A DNA stretch of 6,571 bases from an uncultured Alphaproteobacteria bacterium. Lineage in GTDB: Bacteria; Pseudomonadota; Alphaproteobacteria; RF32; CAG-239. How positions within the stretch are numbered: position 1 is the first letter of the stretch; every line of letters begins with the position of its first letter. Shown one piece after another: positions 5,097 to 6,571 of this stretch. Position numbers and translations under genes: made by a program. The stretch spans positions 1 to 6,571 of the forward strand of contig CALXTG010000126.1 in assembly GCA_944391355.1 (NCBI GenBank). The letters are read 5' to 3'. The notes below the pieces were generated by a model. That model was given only the letters and a program-made list of their open reading frames with translations. It did no database searches and was not told the origin of the DNA.

Positions 5097-6571
5097 TTAC
5101 TGACAGCTCGTGCAGCTCCCGCCCCAAGAGGTTGGGAAATACTGCCGTACGGCGTCTGAACAGCCGGTTAGCATATCTGAGAAACTAGAGAGGTTATTTA
5201 AATATTGATAAGGATATTGTCCATTTACGGTTCTGACGCCGGTTAAGCCGCTGCAATTATAGAACATGGCCTCTCCTTTGGTTAAACTGTCCGGAAGTTT
5301 CGGGATGCTTCCGGTTAAACCGCTGCAATTGTGAAACATACGGTTCCCGTAAGATAAACGGGATGGAAGTTCCGGGATATTTCCGCTCAACCCGCTGCAG
5401 CCGGCGAACATTGATGTCGTATCCCAGAGACTGTCGGGAATATTCGGAATGGGGCCGGTCAGGCCTTTACAATTTTGGAACATATAAGTGCCGTATTCCT
5501 GTAACCCTGCCGGGAGAGGCGGGATACTGCCTGTCAAACCGCTGCAGCCGGCAAACATTCCGTATTGGCGTTTTAACGAAGTCGGCAGAGACGGAAGCGA
5601 ACCTGTCAGCTTAGGACTGTCAAAGACATAACGGGCATTTTCCAGATTAGGCGGCAGTTCGGGAATGGTGCCGCTGAGGTTTTTGCAAAACCGAAAAGTT
5701 TCGTACAATTCTTTTAAGCTGCTTAAATTAAGCTGTTTTACCTGAGTTATATATTGGATAATATTGCTCGGAAAACTAGACATAGACCCCAAGATTCCGG
5801 TTATGGTGACATCATAATTCCCGGCTTTGGCATAAGTATGAGTGGGACGGGCGCCGGTAACATTTGTTGTTTGTGTTCCGTCTCCCCAATCTACGGAATA
5901 GTCTTTGCTTATGCCGCTGTATTCTCTTGCCGGTATTGTCAGAGTGACATTGTCGGTATCGGGGCTGAACGTGAAGATAATCGCTTCGGCAGGAGTGGTT
6001 CTGCATACGGAACAAGTACCCCCGCATCCGTTTGCCACCGGAGTGTCATAGCCGTTGGGACAGTTTGTTTCATTGGTGCAAGTTGGGCTGCAGACACATT
6101 TATAAATCCCGTTCTGCAATTGGCATTTCTCGGTCGCCGTACAGAGCGAGGGCGTATTGTTGCAGTCTTTCGCAATACATTCTCCGTCAACACAGACTTG
6201 ATTATTTCCGCATTTCCCAGGATATTCCGTACAGTTTTTCTCAACACATTGGCCACTGACGCATTTCTGAGTGGCAGTGTTGCACAGCGCTGCATTTTCA
6301 CTGCAGGTTTCCGCCCGGCAGCTGTTGTTTTCCTTAATATAACCGCTTTGGCAACTCTCCAGTTTATACAGCTTGTTGCAGCAGTCATTCAGACATATGC
6401 CGTTAACCGGACATTCGCTTAAAGTATAGCCTTGACCTTCGCAGCCGTAACATTCCAGACAGCGGGAACAGGTTAAGCCGCAGCCGTTGACATAGCTTTC
6501 GGTTCCGTATTTACAGTCATAGTCCGTCTTTTGCGGACATACCTCGGTACAGGGCATTTCGTCTTGGTCAG
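5097..6571 (-). CDS. Cys-rich / PKD-like / leucine-rich-repeat surface protein, C-terminal part (5' end beyond the window)
   Basis: I recognise the architecture but not a named gene. The frame is open to the window edge. Residue numbers here count from the Met codon at 6557, which has no Shine-Dalgarno and sits in an open frame, so the true start, and any signal peptide, probably lies outside. Residues 3-185 contain 32 cysteines in short repeating modules, for example C-x6-C-x6-C-V-x-G-x-C at 85-104. Residues about 192-254 are PKD-like: YSVDWGDGTQT (220-230), then HTYAKAGNYDVTITG (240-254). Residues 285-440 hold seven repeats of about 24 residues with consensus MFxNCSGLTGSIPxLPxSL, of the BspA-like leucine-rich kind seen in bacterial surface proteins. 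The tail has further cysteines (466, 482, 485) and no visible transmembrane anchor, LPXTG or autotransporter domain. The dense cysteines imply an oxidising, extracytoplasmic location with disulfides. A role in adhesion or binding is inferred from the family only. It converges on mutS across the shared terminator. Confidence 0.85.
   Translation of the reverse strand, partial: DQDEMPCTEVCPQKTDYDCKYGTESYVNGCGLTCSRCLECYGCEGQGYTLSECPVNGICLNDCCNKLYKLESCQSGYIKENNSCRAETCSENAALCNTATQKCVSGQCVEKNCTEYPGKCGNNQVCVDGECIAKDCNNTPSLCTATEKCQLQNGIYKCVCSPTCTNETNCPNGYDTPVANGCGGTCSVCRTTPAEAIIFTFSPDTDNVTLTIPAREYSGISKDYSVDWGDGTQTTNVTGARPTHTYAKAGNYDVTITGILGSMSSFPSNIIQYITQVKQLNLSSLKELYETFRFCKNLSGTIPELPPNLENARYVFDSPKLTGSLPSLPTSLKRQYGMFAGCSGLTGSIPPLPAGLQEYGTYMFQNCKGLTGPIPNIPDSLWDTTSMFAGCSGLSGNIPELPSRLSYGNRMFHNCSGLTGSIPKLPDSLTKGEAMFYNCSGLTGVRTVNGQYPYQYLNNLSSFSDMLTGCSDAVRQYFPTSWGGSCTSCQ
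5238..5705 (-). repeat. Tandem ~72-bp coding repeats (leucine-rich repeats)
   Basis: Seven in-frame units of about 72 bp encode the 24-residue repeats. The anchor phenylalanines fall at residues 288, 312, 335, 360, 384, 408 and 432, spaced 24, 23, 25, 24, 24 and 24. On the plus strand the units are visible as recurring variants of 'aaaccgctgcaattgt.gaacat'. Units 3 to 7 are the most alike and units 1 and 2 are the most diverged. A degenerate eighth unit (DMLTGCSDAV) follows near residue 461. Confidence 0.85.

Noticed and set aside
5238..5705. CRISPR-like array
   Set aside because: The regular repeats are about 72 bp, in frame and diverged, and encode a leucine-rich-repeat consensus. There are no short identical repeats with unique spacers.
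5754..6422. 222-codon plus-strand open frame
   Set aside because: It is fully antisense to the Cys-rich/PKD-like coding region, has no plausible Shine-Dalgarno and shows no recognisable domain. The minus-strand frame has clear repeats and motifs.
6555..6557. Met codon at 6557 as the true start of the surface protein
   Set aside because: The frame stays open to the window edge, no Shine-Dalgarno precedes it, no signal peptide follows it, and it lies inside the Cys-rich repeats. The gene is treated as 5'-partial.

Overview
The window looks like chromosomal DNA of a flagellated alphaproteobacterium. The evidence is the flagellin N-terminus at the left edge (RLATGLKVSSAIDNP, then ASSLNNRAADL), which has the alphaproteobacterial style, together with a PhoR-type histidine kinase and a full-length MutS. 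The mix of flagellin and a Cys-rich, leucine-rich-repeat surface protein resembles host- or gut-associated members of that class, but this placement is inferred from sequence style only.

Layout, left to right. (1) Positions 1-448, minus strand: the first 149 codons of a flagellin gene, cut by the window edge. (2) Positions 449-737: a 289-bp non-coding stretch with the flagellin Shine-Dalgarno, a dispersed-type inverted-repeat element made of two hairpins, and a plausible sigma-70 promoter. (3) Positions 738-2159, minus: a membrane-bound PAS/HisKA/HATPase sensor kinase of PhoR type with an altered ATP-lid (G1) motif. (4) Positions 2160-2255: a 96-bp divergent intergenic region with a near-consensus promoter for the kinase. 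(5) Positions 2256-4940, plus: mutS, complete and apparently intact. (6) Positions 4941-5096: a strong bidirectional terminator between convergent genes, a second near-perfect palindrome, and an unexplained strong Shine-Dalgarno on the minus strand. (7) Positions 5097-6571, minus: the C-terminal part of a large extracellular-looking protein with a Cys-rich region, a PKD-like domain and about seven 24-residue leucine-rich repeats. Its start lies beyond the right edge.

How the genes relate. mutS is a stand-alone repair gene facing both neighbours. The kinase is transcribed divergently from mutS and toward flagellin, but nearly 300 bp and a likely separate promoter lie between kinase and flagellin, so they are probably not one operon. 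No response regulator lies beside the kinase inside the window. The flagellin and the repeat protein are both likely cell-surface products, but nothing in the sequence links them functionally.

I see no CRISPR array, tRNA, rRNA, transposase, prophage or defence operon. The candidates most worth following are the Cys-rich/PKD-like/LRR surface protein, the altered G1 box of the kinase, and the small elements in the two intergenic regions. The rest is ordinary core genome.
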